Of a DNA stretch of 64,000 nucleotides, positions 42,878 to 50,316 are shown in pieces (the first letter of the stretch is position 1; each line of letters starts with the position of its first letter). The translations under genes were made by a program, and so were the position numbers. The notes beneath the pieces are model-generated. The model worked only from the letters and a program-made list of their open reading frames with translations. It had not been told where the DNA came from and ran no database searches. The DNA is from Mitsuokella sp. oral taxon 131 str. W9106 (lineage in GTDB: Bacteria > Bacillota > Negativicutes > Selenomonadales > Selenomonadaceae). The stretch lies in the NCBI RefSeq assembly GCF_000469545.1, contig NZ_KI273051.1, forward strand, positions 129,597 to 193,596, written 5' to 3'.

Positions 42878-44182
42878 ATGAAGCGTGAACGTCCATTGGT
42901 AGCAAGTATGGTAGAGCAAGTAAAGCTTCCTAAAATGTTTCGTGCCAGACAGGCGTTTCCGCGCCCCAAAATACCGGTTGAAGAAATACCGGCACGAGTT
43001 AGGAATATTTTGGAAGTGAAAAAAATCGCAGCATCCATTCGTCCGGGGATGCGCATTGCCATTACGGCAGGATCCCGAGGAATCGCGAATGCTGCACGTA
43101 TCACGAAATGTATAGCGGACTTCGTCAAAGAACGTGGCGGAGCGCCGTTTGTCGTTCCTGCGATGGGAAGCCATGGCGGGGCGACGGCAGAAGGGCAAAG
43201 AGAGATTTTAGCAGGCTATGGGATTGTAGAAGATTACATAGGCTGTCCGATTTGTTCCTCAATGGAAGTTGTGGAAATTGGTAAAAATGAGGAAGGCAGC
43301 GCAGTATTCATCGACAAATTCGCAGCAAATGCAGACGGGATTATCATAAACTGTCGCATCAAACCGCATACGGCATTTCGAGGACCGTATGAGAGCGGCA
43401 TCATGAAAATGATGGCTATTGGACTGGGAAAACAGTACGGAGCGGAGGCCTGTCATGAGGCGGGCTTTAAGAGCATGGCAAAAAACGTTCCCCTGTTTGG
43501 CAAGGCAATTCTAAAATACGCGCCCGTTTTATTTGCAGTTGCGACGATTGAAAATGCCTACGATGAAACATGCAAGCTCGTTGCTGTCCCTGCTGATGAA
43601 GTAATAGAAAGGGAGCCGCCGCTCTTGGTTGAAGCATTTGGGCTTATGCCGCGTATCTTGGTCGATTCCTGCGATGTTCTTGTCGTAGATCATATCGGGA
43701 AGAACTTTAGCGGTGATGGAATGGATCCCAATATTACGGGAACCTTTTGTACGCCGTATGCGTCAGGAGGGATCAAGGCACAGCGTGTTTGTGTACTCGA
43801 TTTGAGCCCGGAAACGCATGGGAACGGAATCGGCTTAGGCTATTCGAGTGCAACGACGATGCGCGTATTCAAGAAGCTTGATTTGTCATCCATGTATCCC
43901 AATGCCATTACCTGCACGGTTTTAGGCGGCGTCCGAATCCCTATCGTGATGGAAAGTGATCGGGAAGCGATTGCGGTGTGCGTCAAGACCTGTAATGAGA
44001 TTGACAAGAACGCGCCGCGCATTGTACGCATTCCGAATAGCTTGCACATAGAACATATCCTTCTGTCGGAAAGCTACTATGGGATGGCAAAGAATATAGA
44101 AGGACTGACGATTGAAAGTGAACCGAAGGAAATGAAATTTGACGAAAATGGCGACTTGTTGCAAAGGGGGCAGAAAATATGA
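42878..44182 (+). CDS. LarA-family nickel-dependent racemase/epimerase homologue
   Basis: 434 residues, DUF2088/LarA fold. LarA needs two catalytic histidines, a lysine bound to the nickel-pincer cofactor and a nickel-ligand histidine (H108, H174, K184, H200 in Lactiplantibacillus LarA). Here His99 (MGSHGG), His164 (KPHTAF), Lys177 (GIMKMM) and His193 (EACHEAG) stand in the same order with spacings 65, 13 and 16, against 66, 10 and 16. LarA relatives act on lactate, malate and aldonates; in this operon a C2 epimerisation of an aldonate is plausible. GGGAGG sets the ATG at 42878; the next gene overlaps by four bases. Confidence 0.85.
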   Translation: MKRERPLVASMVEQVKLPKMFRARQAFPRPKIPVEEIPARVRNILEVKKIAASIRPGMRIAITAGSRGIANAARITKCIADFVKERGGAPFVVPAMGSHGGATAEGQREILAGYGIVEDYIGCPICSSMEVVEIGKNEEGSAVFIDKFAANADGIIINCRIKPHTAFRGPYESGIMKMMAIGLGKQYGAEACHEAGFKSMAKNVPLFGKAILKYAPVLFAVATIENAYDETCKLVAVPADEVIEREPPLLVEAFGLMPRILVDSCDVLVVDHIGKNFSGDGMDPNITGTFCTPYASGGIKAQRVCVLDLSPETHGNGIGLGYSSATTMRVFKKLDLSSMYPNAITCTVLGGVRIPIVMESDREAIAVCVKTCNEIDKNAPRIVRIPNSLHIEHILLSESYYGMAKNIEGLTIESEPKEMKFDENGDLLQRGQKI

Positions 44183-45501
44183 ATGAAGCGGCTAGCAAAT
44201 TGGCTGATCAAGCCATGAAAAAGGCAGAGCGAAAGCTCGTGCCATTCATTGTACTAATGTACATATTTGCATTTTTGGATCGTGCAAATATCGGATTTGC
44301 AAAAAACGCCTTTCAGACATCAACTGGACTTAGTGATGCTGCTTTTGCAATGGGTGCAGGCATTTTCTTTATCGGCTATGCGGTTTTCGAAGTGCCGAGC
44401 AATATCCTGATGCATAAATTTGGTGCACGTCTTTGGCTGTCTCGCATCATGGTGACATGGGGCTTGGTCGCCGCAGCTTTTGCACTCGTGACAACGGAGT
44501 TCCAGTTTTTGTCCTTACGAGTCCTCTTGGGTATTGCGGAAGCGGGATTCATGCCGGCTATCGTGTATTACTTCACGCTTTGGTTTACGGAAAAGAGACG
44601 CAGTTCTATTATGGGACTTTTTTGGATGGGACCACCGCTTGCTTTTGTTTTTGGCTCGCCGGTTTCCGGTCTGCTTTTAGATTTGCAGGGAGTTCTCGGC
44701 TATGAAGGTTGGCAGTGGATGTTTGCGATAGAAGGCCTAGCGGCGGCAGCCAGCGGTATTGTCGCATTCCGTCATCTCATTGATGACCCGAAAAGCGCGA
44801 AATGGCTTTCCGATGAAGAAAAAGCAGCACTGCTCGCAGCGCTTGAAGAGGAGCGGGAGAAGCGTTCCTTTGAAAAAGTCGGCGCGCTGTCTGTGCTGCT
44901 CAATGCAAAGGTATGGTATCTCGCGCTCATTTGCTTTATGATTCAAGTCTGCAATTATGGGCTTAACTTCTATCTTCCGACACACGTTGCCGGGTTGCTC
45001 GGTACAAAGGTCGGGACGATGGTCGGGTTCGTTAGTGCCGTTCCATGGATATTTGCACTATTCGCAACGGTATATTTGCCGCGCGTTTCAGATCGGACTG
45101 GAATGCGCGCGAGTCTTGCTGCTATGATTATTGCACTTTCTGGCATTGGCTACTTCATTTCTTCGACGACGCTTCCGCTGCTCGGCATTGCGGCACTCTG
45201 TGTTGTCGCAGTTGGCAATCTTGCCTGCCAGCCGATCTTTTGGACGATCCCCAGCCGTATTCTGACGGGACTTGGTGCAGCGAGCGGCATCGCCTTTATT
45301 AACTCGATGGGGAATCTTGGCGGATTTGTCGCGCCGAATTTACGCGTATTTGCCGAGACTCTATTCCAAAATCCAAACGCAGGACTGTATGCGATGGGCA
45401 TCTCAGGATTTATTGCAGCAGGAATGTTGCTGGTGACCATTTCCATGGGCATGGGGAAAAATCTGAAAAAAGGTAAGAGCTTCGAGAAATACGGATCGTA
45501 A
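44179..45501 (+). CDS. MFS transporter, anion:cation symporter (ACS) family
   Basis: 440 residues, 12 membrane segments. The N-terminal LVPFIVLMYIFAFLDRANIGFAK and RLLLGIAEAGF-like block (RVLLGIAEAGFMPAIVYYFTLWF) are typical of the ACS group that includes hexuronate and galactonate carriers. The ATG overlaps the LarA-like gene, so it ends the operon. It gives the operon a second uptake route beside the TRAP system. Substrate is inferred from context. Confidence 0.9.
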   Translation: MNEAASKLADQAMKKAERKLVPFIVLMYIFAFLDRANIGFAKNAFQTSTGLSDAAFAMGAGIFFIGYAVFEVPSNILMHKFGARLWLSRIMVTWGLVAAAFALVTTEFQFLSLRVLLGIAEAGFMPAIVYYFTLWFTEKRRSSIMGLFWMGPPLAFVFGSPVSGLLLDLQGVLGYEGWQWMFAIEGLAAAASGIVAFRHLIDDPKSAKWLSDEEKAALLAALEEEREKRSFEKVGALSVLLNAKVWYLALICFMIQVCNYGLNFYLPTHVAGLLGTKVGTMVGFVSAVPWIFALFATVYLPRVSDRTGMRASLAAMIIALSGIGYFISSTTLPLLGIAALCVVAVGNLACQPIFWTIPSRILTGLGAASGIAFINSMGNLGGFVAPNLRVFAETLFQNPNAGLYAMGISGFIAAGMLLVTISMGMGKNLKKGKSFEKYGS

Positions 45502-45620
45502 GTTTGACGTGCAATTTCCTGTAGAACGGGCGAAGCCGAGCCTTTTGGCGATTTGCGTCTTAGGCAGGTTTCCTTCAAGCGCATCTATATCTGAATCTGA
45601 CCGCTTTGGAAAAAGGTTAG

Positions 45621-45851
45621 ATGCTTGAACCTTCGACGAAATTTTCAGTCTTGACTATCCTTGCCGTAGTGCATACCATGATAGCGGAACAGAGTGAGAG
45701 AGGGATTGAAAATGATACCTACGAGGCGGGTTGTCCGCTGTATCATGTCGAGAGAATCATAGAGAAGCTTCAGCGATCGTTTGATGATGGAGCGCATATC
45801 CTTTATGTCAACGGGGCAAATCGTGATGACACGCCGCTCGTAATAAATTAA
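45621..45851 (+). CDS. Hypothetical 76-residue ORF
   Basis: ATG six bases after AAAGG. Soluble composition, no signal peptide or span, no motif that I recognise (CPLYHVERIIEKLQRSFDDG is its most ordered part). Base composition is lower in GC than the flanking genes. It could be a small gene or the remnant of a larger one together with the neighbouring helix-turn-helix-like fragment. Confidence 0.3.
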   Translation: MLEPSTKFSVLTILAVVHTMIAEQSERGIENDTYEAGCPLYHVERIIEKLQRSFDDGAHILYVNGANRDDTPLVIN

Positions 45852-45922
45852 AAGGCGAATAGATTATTAGAGATTGAGAATCATAATTTTACGAGATGGG
45901 AGCATGTTGGAGTTCCTATTTA

Positions 45923-45931
45923 TGCTATAAT
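45923..45931 (+). promoter_or_regulatory. Extended -10 promoter of the aminopeptidase
   Basis: TGCTATAAT with TATAAT at 45926-45931, 51 bases upstream of the start at 45983; the -35 is poor. Confidence 0.6.
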
Positions 45932-45982
45932 GGAATGCATAGGATGGTTCGAAATGGTTTGGGATTGAGATAGGAGAAACGT

Positions 45983-47278
45983 ATGGAAACAGTTGGTGCG
46001 AAGGATACGGCGCTAAACGGGTTGTTTTCTTTTTTGGAGCGGGCGGTTTCGCCGTTTCATGCGGCAGCGGAAGGGGCGCGTCTCTTAGCGCAGGCAGGAT
46101 ATTTCGAATGGAATGGAACGGAGCGGGAAGTTCGTGTGGGCAGCCGGTTTTTCGTCCGCGCCTATGGGTCGGCGCTGCTCGCGTTTTCGATCGGCGAGAA
46201 CCCGCGCGCACGTCTTCGCATTGCGGCGGCACATACGGACTTTCCATGCCTTCGCGTGAAGCCGCACGCAGCGATGTGCGAGCGCGGGTACGGGAAGCTC
46301 AATGTCGAGGTTTACGGCGGCATGATTCGGAGCAGTTGGCTCGACCGACCGCTCTCGCTCGCGGGCAAGGTCGCCATGCGCGGCGACGATCCATATATAC
46401 CGGTCGTGCGGGAATTCGACGCGCGGCGCCCGCTGCTCATCATCCCTTCGCTCGCGATCCATATGAACCGCGATGTGAACAAGGGCGTTGAACTCAACCC
46501 GCAGAAGGACCTCCTGCCGCTCTTTACGATGGAAGAGGACGAGGCGGATGGCGATTTCTTCTTGGATTTTCTCGCGGAGGAGATTGGCGCAGAAAGGGAT
46601 TCGATCCTATCGTACGAAATCACGCTTTACCCGACGGAGAAACCGTGCCGTATCGGGCGAAACGAGGCGTTTGTTTCCGCGCCGCGCCTCGACAACATGA
46701 CGTCGGTCTACGCGTGTCTTTCGGGACTCTGTACAGGCGAGCAGGCGGACGGCATCGCATGTGCCGCGCTTTTTGACAACGAGGAGGTCGGCAGCGGGAC
46801 AAAGCAGGGCGCGGCGTCCATGCTGCTGCCGAATCATCTCGCGCGCATCTATGCGGGACTCGGTTTTACAGAGGCAGGGCTCTATGCCGACATGGAGAAA
46901 GGATTTTGTTTCTCAGTAGACGTCGCACATGCCATGCATCCCAATATGCCTGAAAAGAATGATGTGACAAACTTTCCCATGCTCGGTGGCGGCATCGCGC
47001 TCAAGGTAGCGGCGAGCCAATCGTACGCAGGCGACGCAGAGGCGATCGCGATTGCGAAGGGGCTTTGCGAATTGGCGGCAGTGCCGTATCAGATGTACGT
47101 GAACCGTTCGGGTTTGCGCGGTGGCTCGACGCTCGGCTCGCTGCTCTCGCGTCAAATGCCGATGCGCACGATGGACATCGGCGTGCCGATCCTAGCGATG
47201 CACGCGGCGCGCGAGACGATGGGAGCGAGCGATCAGGCAGCGCTCAATCGCTTGACCGAAACATTTTACCATACCTAA
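45983..47278 (+). CDS. M18-family aminopeptidase
   Basis: Cytosolic dinuclear-zinc aminopeptidase, 431 residues. Metal and catalytic residues appear in the family order: His in AAHTDFPCLRVKP, Asp in APRLDNM, the Glu pair in FDNEEVGSGTKQGA, and the last His in MHPNMPEKND. The N-terminal SPFHAAAEGARLL is typical. Its preference is probably for N-terminal acidic or neutral residues as in the DNPEP/ApeB group; this is inference. GGAGAAAC before ATG; single gene. Confidence 0.93.
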   Translation: METVGAKDTALNGLFSFLERAVSPFHAAAEGARLLAQAGYFEWNGTEREVRVGSRFFVRAYGSALLAFSIGENPRARLRIAAAHTDFPCLRVKPHAAMCERGYGKLNVEVYGGMIRSSWLDRPLSLAGKVAMRGDDPYIPVVREFDARRPLLIIPSLAIHMNRDVNKGVELNPQKDLLPLFTMEEDEADGDFFLDFLAEEIGAERDSILSYEITLYPTEKPCRIGRNEAFVSAPRLDNMTSVYACLSGLCTGEQADGIACAALFDNEEVGSGTKQGAASMLLPNHLARIYAGLGFTEAGLYADMEKGFCFSVDVAHAMHPNMPEKNDVTNFPMLGGGIALKVAASQSYAGDAEAIAIAKGLCELAAVPYQMYVNRSGLRGGSTLGSLLSRQMPMRTMDIGVPILAMHAARETMGASDQAALNRLTETFYHT

Positions 47279-47285
47279 AAATAAG

Positions 47286-47323
47286 CGCACGGATTCGGGA
47301 GCCTGTCTTGGATCCGTGCGTTT
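47286..47323. terminator. Terminator between the aminopeptidase and the minus-strand hypothetical gene
   Basis: CGCACGGAT (47286-47294) pairs with ATCCGTGCG (47312-47320), followed by TTTG on the plus strand. It can serve the plus-strand gene; the A/T context on the other side is weaker. Confidence 0.75.
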
Positions 47324-47335
47324 GCTTCCAGTCGA

Positions 47336-47722
47336 TTATTCCAATGGGCAGGAGACGGGGCTGCTGCCACGCTCCGCATGGTGTTTGCCTTCGAAGAGCG
47401 CCTCGCTGACCTTGCGCATGAGCTCTTCTTCCTCTGCGGCGGCGGAGAAGATGAGCTGTTTCTCCTTTGGCTGCGCACCGCGCGAAAGTTCCGTGATGGC
47501 GAGCTGGAGACGGTGTGACTTGTCCTTGCGGAAGGAGTAGGAACACCGCGTCCGGAGCCATTCGGCAATCATCTCGAGGTTTTGGAAGGATGCCGCCTTA
47601 TTGTAGTCCTTGTAGACATCGGCTGCGAGTGCGGCGGCGCTTTTTATATCTTCCGCCGTGCCGACGACGGAGAAGGAAGAAGCATCATTTTCCGTGAGAA
47701 GCTTTGTGACGAGATAGAGCAT
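47336..47722 (-). CDS. Hypothetical protein, 128 residues
   Basis: Reads from ATG at 47722 (MLYLVTKLLTENDASSFSVVG). No membrane span or signal. Charged helical stretches (AAALAADVYKDYNKAASFQNLEMIAEWLR; EEEELMRKVSEALFEG) and a basic central part. I recognise no family. A longer start at 47758 would lie in the tRNA terminator, so the internal ATG is preferred. It follows tRNA-Arg on the same strand. Confidence 0.6.
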   Translation of the reverse strand: MLYLVTKLLTENDASSFSVVGTAEDIKSAAALAADVYKDYNKAASFQNLEMIAEWLRTRCSYSFRKDKSHRLQLAITELSRGAQPKEKQLIFSAAAEEEELMRKVSEALFEGKHHAERGSSPVSCPLE

Positions 47723-47752
47723 GGGAATCCGGCCTTTCAATTCATACAGAAA

Positions 47753-47775
47753 AAGCATCGGTGGAACCGATGCTT
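47753..47775 (-). terminator. Terminator of tRNA-Arg
   Basis: AAGCATCGGT (47753-47762) and ACCGATGCTT (47766-47775) are perfectly complementary around three bases. On the minus strand the stem is followed by TTTTCTG, so it ends the tRNA transcript. Confidence 0.85.
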
Positions 47776-47785
47776 CGTTTCAAAG

Positions 47786-47863
47786 TGGTGACCCAGGAGG
47801 GACTCGAACCCCCGACCCTTTGATTCGTAGTCAAATACTCTAATCCAACTGAGCTACTGAGTC
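47786..47863 (-). tRNA. tRNA-Arg (anticodon ACG)
   Basis: On the minus strand GACTCAG pairs with CTGGGTC as acceptor stem, followed by discriminator A and encoded CCA. The anticodon arm is TTTGA-CTACGAA-TCAAA, giving anticodon ACG (47826-47828 on the plus strand). T loop is TTCGAGT. ACG tRNA-Arg is normally modified to ICG to read CGN codons. Confidence 0.96.
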
Positions 47864-47893
47864 AATGTCGTGCTTCCGCAACTGACAGGGGAT

Positions 47894-47922
47894 AGTATAG
47901 CATGTAAGGCTTCGCCTGTCAA
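47894..47922 (-). promoter_or_regulatory. Promoter of tRNA-Arg
   Basis: On the minus strand TTGACA (47917-47922), 17-base spacer, TATACT (47894-47899), 31 bases before the tRNA. Confidence 0.85.
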
Positions 47923-47978
47923 TGCAAAAATTTTGCACGCATACGGCACTTGAGCATGAATTTTGTGCCTCGGCTTGC

Positions 47979-47984
47979 TATAAT
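47979..47984 (+). promoter_or_regulatory. -10 element of the hexapeptide-repeat gene
   Basis: A consensus TATAAT preceded by TTGC; no well-spaced -35. It is 45 bases upstream of the start at 48029. Confidence 0.5.
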
Positions 47985-48028
47985 GAAAGGGGAGTTTTGA
48001 CTCTGCCATGCGGGAAAGGAGCATTTGC

Positions 48029-48586
48029 ATGTATACACTAAAGGGAAATTCGTTTCATGGAATTACGCCGCAGATTGACGAGGAGGCGTTCGTTGCGCCG
48101 CAGGTATTTCTTTCGGGCGACGTGCGCGTCGCCCGATACGCGAGCTTTTGGCCGGGGGCGGTCGCGCGCGGCGATGTCGACTTCATCTCGGTCGGCGAGT
48201 GCTCGAACGTGCAGGATCTCGTCTGCCTGCACGTCGCCGATGATGCGCCATGCATCATCGGCGACTACGTGACGATCGGGCACGGTGCTGTCGTGCATGG
48301 CTGCGAGGTTGCCGATCACGTGCTCATCGGCATGGGCGCGACGGTATTGACAGGCGCGCGGATTGGGCGCGGCTCGATCATCGCAGCGGGTGCGCTCGTG
48401 CGCGAGCATGAGGTCATCCCGGAGAACAGTCTCGTCGTCGGCGTGCCGGGCAAAGTCATCCGCACGCAGGACCGCATCGCGACGATCCATGCGCAGGCGA
48501 TCAAGTACAAATGCGAGTGGGCACTTGGCTACGGCGTCTATCCCGAGATCGGCGGCGAGCGCTACCACGGCGAAAAGATCATTTAA
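48029..48586 (+). CDS. Gamma-carbonic-anhydrase-like hexapeptide-repeat protein
   Basis: 185 residues folding as a left-handed beta helix: ARGDVDFISVGECSNVQDLVCLHV, then GDYVTIGHGAVVHGCEVADHVLIGMGATVLTGARIGRGSIIAAGALVREH in successive turns. His residues in the LHV, GHG and VHG positions match the metal ligands of the gamma-carbonic-anhydrase/YrdA group. Actual activity in this group is often untested. GAAAGGAG before the ATG at 48029. Its 3' end overlaps the convergent glycosylase gene by eight bases. Confidence 0.88.
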   Translation: MYTLKGNSFHGITPQIDEEAFVAPQVFLSGDVRVARYASFWPGAVARGDVDFISVGECSNVQDLVCLHVADDAPCIIGDYVTIGHGAVVHGCEVADHVLIGMGATVLTGARIGRGSIIAAGALVREHEVIPENSLVVGVPGKVIRTQDRIATIHAQAIKYKCEWALGYGVYPEIGGERYHGEKII

Positions 48587-49088
48587 GGCACCTGGCTTTG
48601 GGCGCGATTGCCTTCCCCCATGCGGCTAGGAGGTCTGCCATGCGGAACCGTGCATTGGCAGGACTCGTCGATGGCAGGGCGAAGAAGGCAAGACCATGGC
48701 GCGCGAGCAGCGGCTGATTGAAACGCTTGAAGGCGGCAGCGGATTTGGCGCCATTGAAGCAGACCGTTTGGATCTTAGGATAGCGAACGAGCAGGGCAGT
48801 AAAGTCATTGCCCTGCTCTTTTTTTATTGCGGAATCGAGGCTGCCCTCGCGTTCGCATGCCCCGATAGAGTCCCAAAGTGCAATATGATGCAGCAAAAGC
48901 ATGGAAAGCTTTCCATCGTACGAGACAGGCAGCTCTTCATTGAGGAGCTGCGCCATCATTCGCCAAAAGCGGTTCTGAGGATGTGCGTAGTATTGCTGTT
49001 CGGCAAGGGATTGGATGCCCGGCATGGAGCCGAGGACGAGGGTATGACAGGCATTGTCGATGTTGGGAGCCAGGCCTTTGCAGATCAT
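48579..49088 (-). CDS. DNA-deoxyinosine glycosylase, uracil-DNA-glycosylase superfamily
   Basis: 169 residues. LVLGSMPGIQSLAEQQYYAHPQNRFWRMM holds the family's first active-site motif and water-activating region, and LPSTSPANA the second motif. This pattern fits the family 6 hypoxanthine-DNA glycosylases that remove deaminated adenine. Its ATG overlaps the stop of the upstream aminotransferase gene by four bases, so they are translated together without an obvious functional link. Confidence 0.85.
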   Translation of the reverse strand: MICKGLAPNIDNACHTLVLGSMPGIQSLAEQQYYAHPQNRFWRMMAQLLNEELPVSYDGKLSMLLLHHIALWDSIGACEREGSLDSAIKKEQGNDFTALLVRYPKIQTVCFNGAKSAAAFKRFNQPLLARHGLAFFALPSTSPANARFRMADLLAAWGKAIAPKARCLK

Positions 49089-50269
49089 CGCGATGCCCTG
49101 TCCTCAAATGCGTTTGCGAGACGCTTTAGGCCGTCTTCCAGCACGCTCCATGGGCACGCTGTGTTGATGCGCTGGAACCCTTCGCCTGCCTTGCCGAAGA
49201 TGTGCCCGCTGTCGAGCCATAGGTTTGCCTTGTGGATGATGCACTCGTCGAGCGCTGTATCGGTCATGCCGTAGGCACGGAAGTCGATCCATAGGAGATA
49301 GGTTCCCTCCGGCTCGATGAGACGGGCTTTCGGCATGCGTTTGGCGAGGAATGCCTTGGTCTTTTGGTAGTTCGATTCGAGGTAGGAGAGGAGTTCTTTT
49401 AGCCATGCGCCGCCTTTTTCGTAAGCAGCTTGCGCCGCGAAAAGACCGAGGCTGTTCGGCTGGCTGTAGCCGGTGTTCAGCACTTCCGTGCGGAAGATGC
49501 GGCGGATGGGTTTGTCCTCGATAAAAATATTGGAAAGCTGCAGCCCGGCGAGGTTGAAGGTCTTGCTCGGCGAAGTGCAGGTGATCGTGCGCTTCGCGGT
49601 CGCGGGTGAGAGCGAGGCAAGGCAGGTATGCTTGTAGCTAGGGCGCACAAATTCGTGATGGATCTCGTCGGCGACGATGAGGACGTCGTGCTTCTCGCAG
49701 ATATCCGCCATGCGCATGAGTTCGTCGCGCGCCCAAACGCGGCCGATTGGGTTATGCGGGCTGCAGAGCAGGAAGAGCCTTACATGCGCTTCGTCGATCT
49801 TCTTCTCGAAGTCCGCAAAATCGATCCCGTAGCGGCCGTCTTTCAGCACGAGCGGGCTGTTGACGAGCCTGCGCCGGTTTCCCGTGATGATCTCGGAGAA
49901 CGGGTAGTAGACAGGCTGCTGCAGGAGGACGCTCTCGCCCTCTTTTGTAAAGGCGCGGACGGCCGCGGCGAGTGCGAAGACGACGCCGGGCGTCACGACG
50001 AGCGCGTCTGGCGTCGGGGTCCAGCCGTGGCGCTCGCGCATCCAGCGCACGATGGTCTCGCGGTACGCCGCCTTCGGGTCGGTGTAGCCGAAGATGCCGT
50101 GTGCGACGCGGCGTGTGAGTTCGTCGATGACAGGCTGCGGTGCGCGGAAATCCATGTCGGCGACCCAAAAGGGCAGGACCCCTTCGGGGTAGCCGCGCTC
50201 GGTGGCAAAGTCGTATTTGAGGCACGACGTCCCGTGGCGGTCGATGATTTCATCAAAGTTGATGGCCAT
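49085..50269 (-). CDS. MalY/PatB-type PLP aminotransferase (cystathionine beta-lyase type)
   Basis: 394 residues of fold-type I PLP enzyme. FWVADMDFRAPQPVIDEL at 34-51 is the MalY/PatB signature; the PLP lysine is Lys236 in TSPSKTFNLAG. Such enzymes cleave cystathionine or cysteine S-conjugates to pyruvate, ammonia and a thiol. The ATG at 50269 follows AAAGGGG; the frame extends to 50320, into the upstream gene. Pairing with a cystathionine-synthase-like gene supports a methionine/transsulfuration role. Confidence 0.9.
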   Translation of the reverse strand: MAINFDEIIDRHGTSCLKYDFATERGYPEGVLPFWVADMDFRAPQPVIDELTRRVAHGIFGYTDPKAAYRETIVRWMRERHGWTPTPDALVVTPGVVFALAAAVRAFTKEGESVLLQQPVYYPFSEIITGNRRRLVNSPLVLKDGRYGIDFADFEKKIDEAHVRLFLLCSPHNPIGRVWARDELMRMADICEKHDVLIVADEIHHEFVRPSYKHTCLASLSPATAKRTITCTSPSKTFNLAGLQLSNIFIEDKPIRRIFRTEVLNTGYSQPNSLGLFAAQAAYEKGGAWLKELLSYLESNYQKTKAFLAKRMPKARLIEPEGTYLLWIDFRAYGMTDTALDECIIHKANLWLDSGHIFGKAGEGFQRINTACPWSVLEDGLKRLANAFEDRASR

Positions 50270-50316
50270 GGTATGGAAACCCCTTTCTGCCATATATAAA
50301 AGCCATAATGAGCCAA

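Larger units (their letters stand above)
45502..45982. other. Gap between the sugar-acid operon and the aminopeptidase
   Basis: 480 bases with only weak coding signals. On the minus strand 45500-45575 could encode LPKTQIAKRLGFARST, reminiscent of a helix-turn-helix, but without a complete gene. A 76-codon plus-strand ORF occupies 45621-45851. An extended -10 (TGCTATAAT, with TATAAT at 45926-45931) serves the downstream gene. No clear terminator for the operon is seen. Confidence 0.45.
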
